Shown here: positions 63,798 through 64,000 of the stretch, piece by piece
Position numbering within the stretch: position 1 is the first letter of the stretch
How the letters are laid out: every line of letters begins with the position of its first letter
Source of the DNA: Photorhabdus cinerea
Lineage (GTDB): Bacteria > Pseudomonadota > Gammaproteobacteria > Enterobacterales > Enterobacteriaceae
DNA: 64,000 bases
Direction: 5' to 3'
NCBI RefSeq assembly: GCF_011189575.1
Contig: NZ_PUJW01000011.1
Coordinates: forward strand, 62,001-126,000
Position numbers and translations under genes: made by a program
Notes under the pieces: generated by a model
What the model was told of the DNA's origin: nothing
Database searches by the model: none
What the model saw: the letters and a program-made list of their open reading frames with translations, nothing else

Positions 63798-64000
63798 TTA
63801 ATTACACTCTATATAATTTCGTAATGAACTACTTTGTAACTGTTTAAAATGGCTTTATCACCAATGGGTATAATAAATATCACAACTTAAATCATTAGTA
63901 TATGTTTTTCTATAAAATTAGATCTTATACACGATTCGCTAACTATTATTACTATTTTCTTCTTTGTAGATATTTATGGAGTAATCTTGCTTTATTAGTA
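63798..64000. promoter_or_regulatory. Region upstream of the Ail/OmpX-like gene
   Basis: AT-rich, no gene visible to the window end; expected to hold the promoter for the outer-membrane protein gene. No specific box assigned. Confidence 0.35.

Noticed and set aside
1..64000. CRISPR array
   Set aside because: No regularly spaced short direct repeats; the repeats present are ERICs, propeller-blade codons and the 135-bp units of the repeat protein.

Overview
The window looks like a chromosomal segment of an entomopathogenic enterobacterium, most likely Photorhabdus (Xenorhabdus is the alternative). This rests on enterobacterial-type flagellar genes gathered in one cluster, many 127-bp ERIC elements, an AT-rich background, and accessory DNA full of secreted-effector and toxin-antitoxin remnants. 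The assignment is inferred from content; no database was searched.

Layout. (1) 1-2,870: a HigBA/RelE-type toxin-antitoxin locus with a broken toxin gene, an ERIC, and an orphan protein with a ParB-like motif. (2) 2,871-10,160: an array of a 45-residue-repeat protein and five paralogous proteins. All five share a phage-tail-fibre-like head domain, and four carry what reads as a seven-bladed beta-propeller. (3) 10,553-22,468: flgN-flgM-flgA (minus) divergent from flgBCDEFGHIJKL (plus), which build the rod, hook, P/L rings and hook-filament junction. (4) 22,670-33,516: accessory DNA breaking the flagellar cluster. It holds a VgrG-DUF4123-PAAR-effector-immunity module of type VI secretion, a 59-bp stub of a second effector copy, a decaying restriction-modification pair (nuclease split by an ERIC, methylase frameshifted), and a blasticidin/cytidine-deaminase-like gene. 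(5) 33,727-45,358: fliFGHIJKLMNOPQR (minus) divergent from fliE, encoding the MS ring, switch, export ATPase and export gate. (6) 45,359-46,892: an mqsA-like antitoxin relic and a gene with a Tad2-like (DUF2829) domain. (7) 47,223-52,314: fliDST (minus) divergent from fliC, then fliA-fliZ. (8) 52,393-60,630: proline use (putA/putP with PutA-type operator motifs), wrbA and cycA. (9) 60,840-64,000: ERIC, tRNA-Lys(CTT), a putative membrane-acting effector with a DUF1240-like immunity gene, and an Ail/OmpX-type outer-membrane protein.

The flagellar regulon can be read from the DNA. Sigma-28 (FliA) promoters with TAAA-N15-GCCGATAA-like sequence precede fliC, fliD, flgM and flgK, while sigma-28 (fliA) and its anti-sigma (flgM) are both encoded here. 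flhDC, flhBA, mot and che genes are not in the window.

Decay is a second theme. Four loci are visibly broken: the HigB-like toxin, the restriction endonuclease, the methylase C-terminus and the MqsA-like antitoxin. Removing one ERIC with a single copy of its TA target restores the endonuclease reading frame exactly. The best candidates for undescribed biology are the tail-fibre-head/beta-propeller array, the VgrG-linked effector-immunity pair, and the chromosomal Tad2-like fusion protein.
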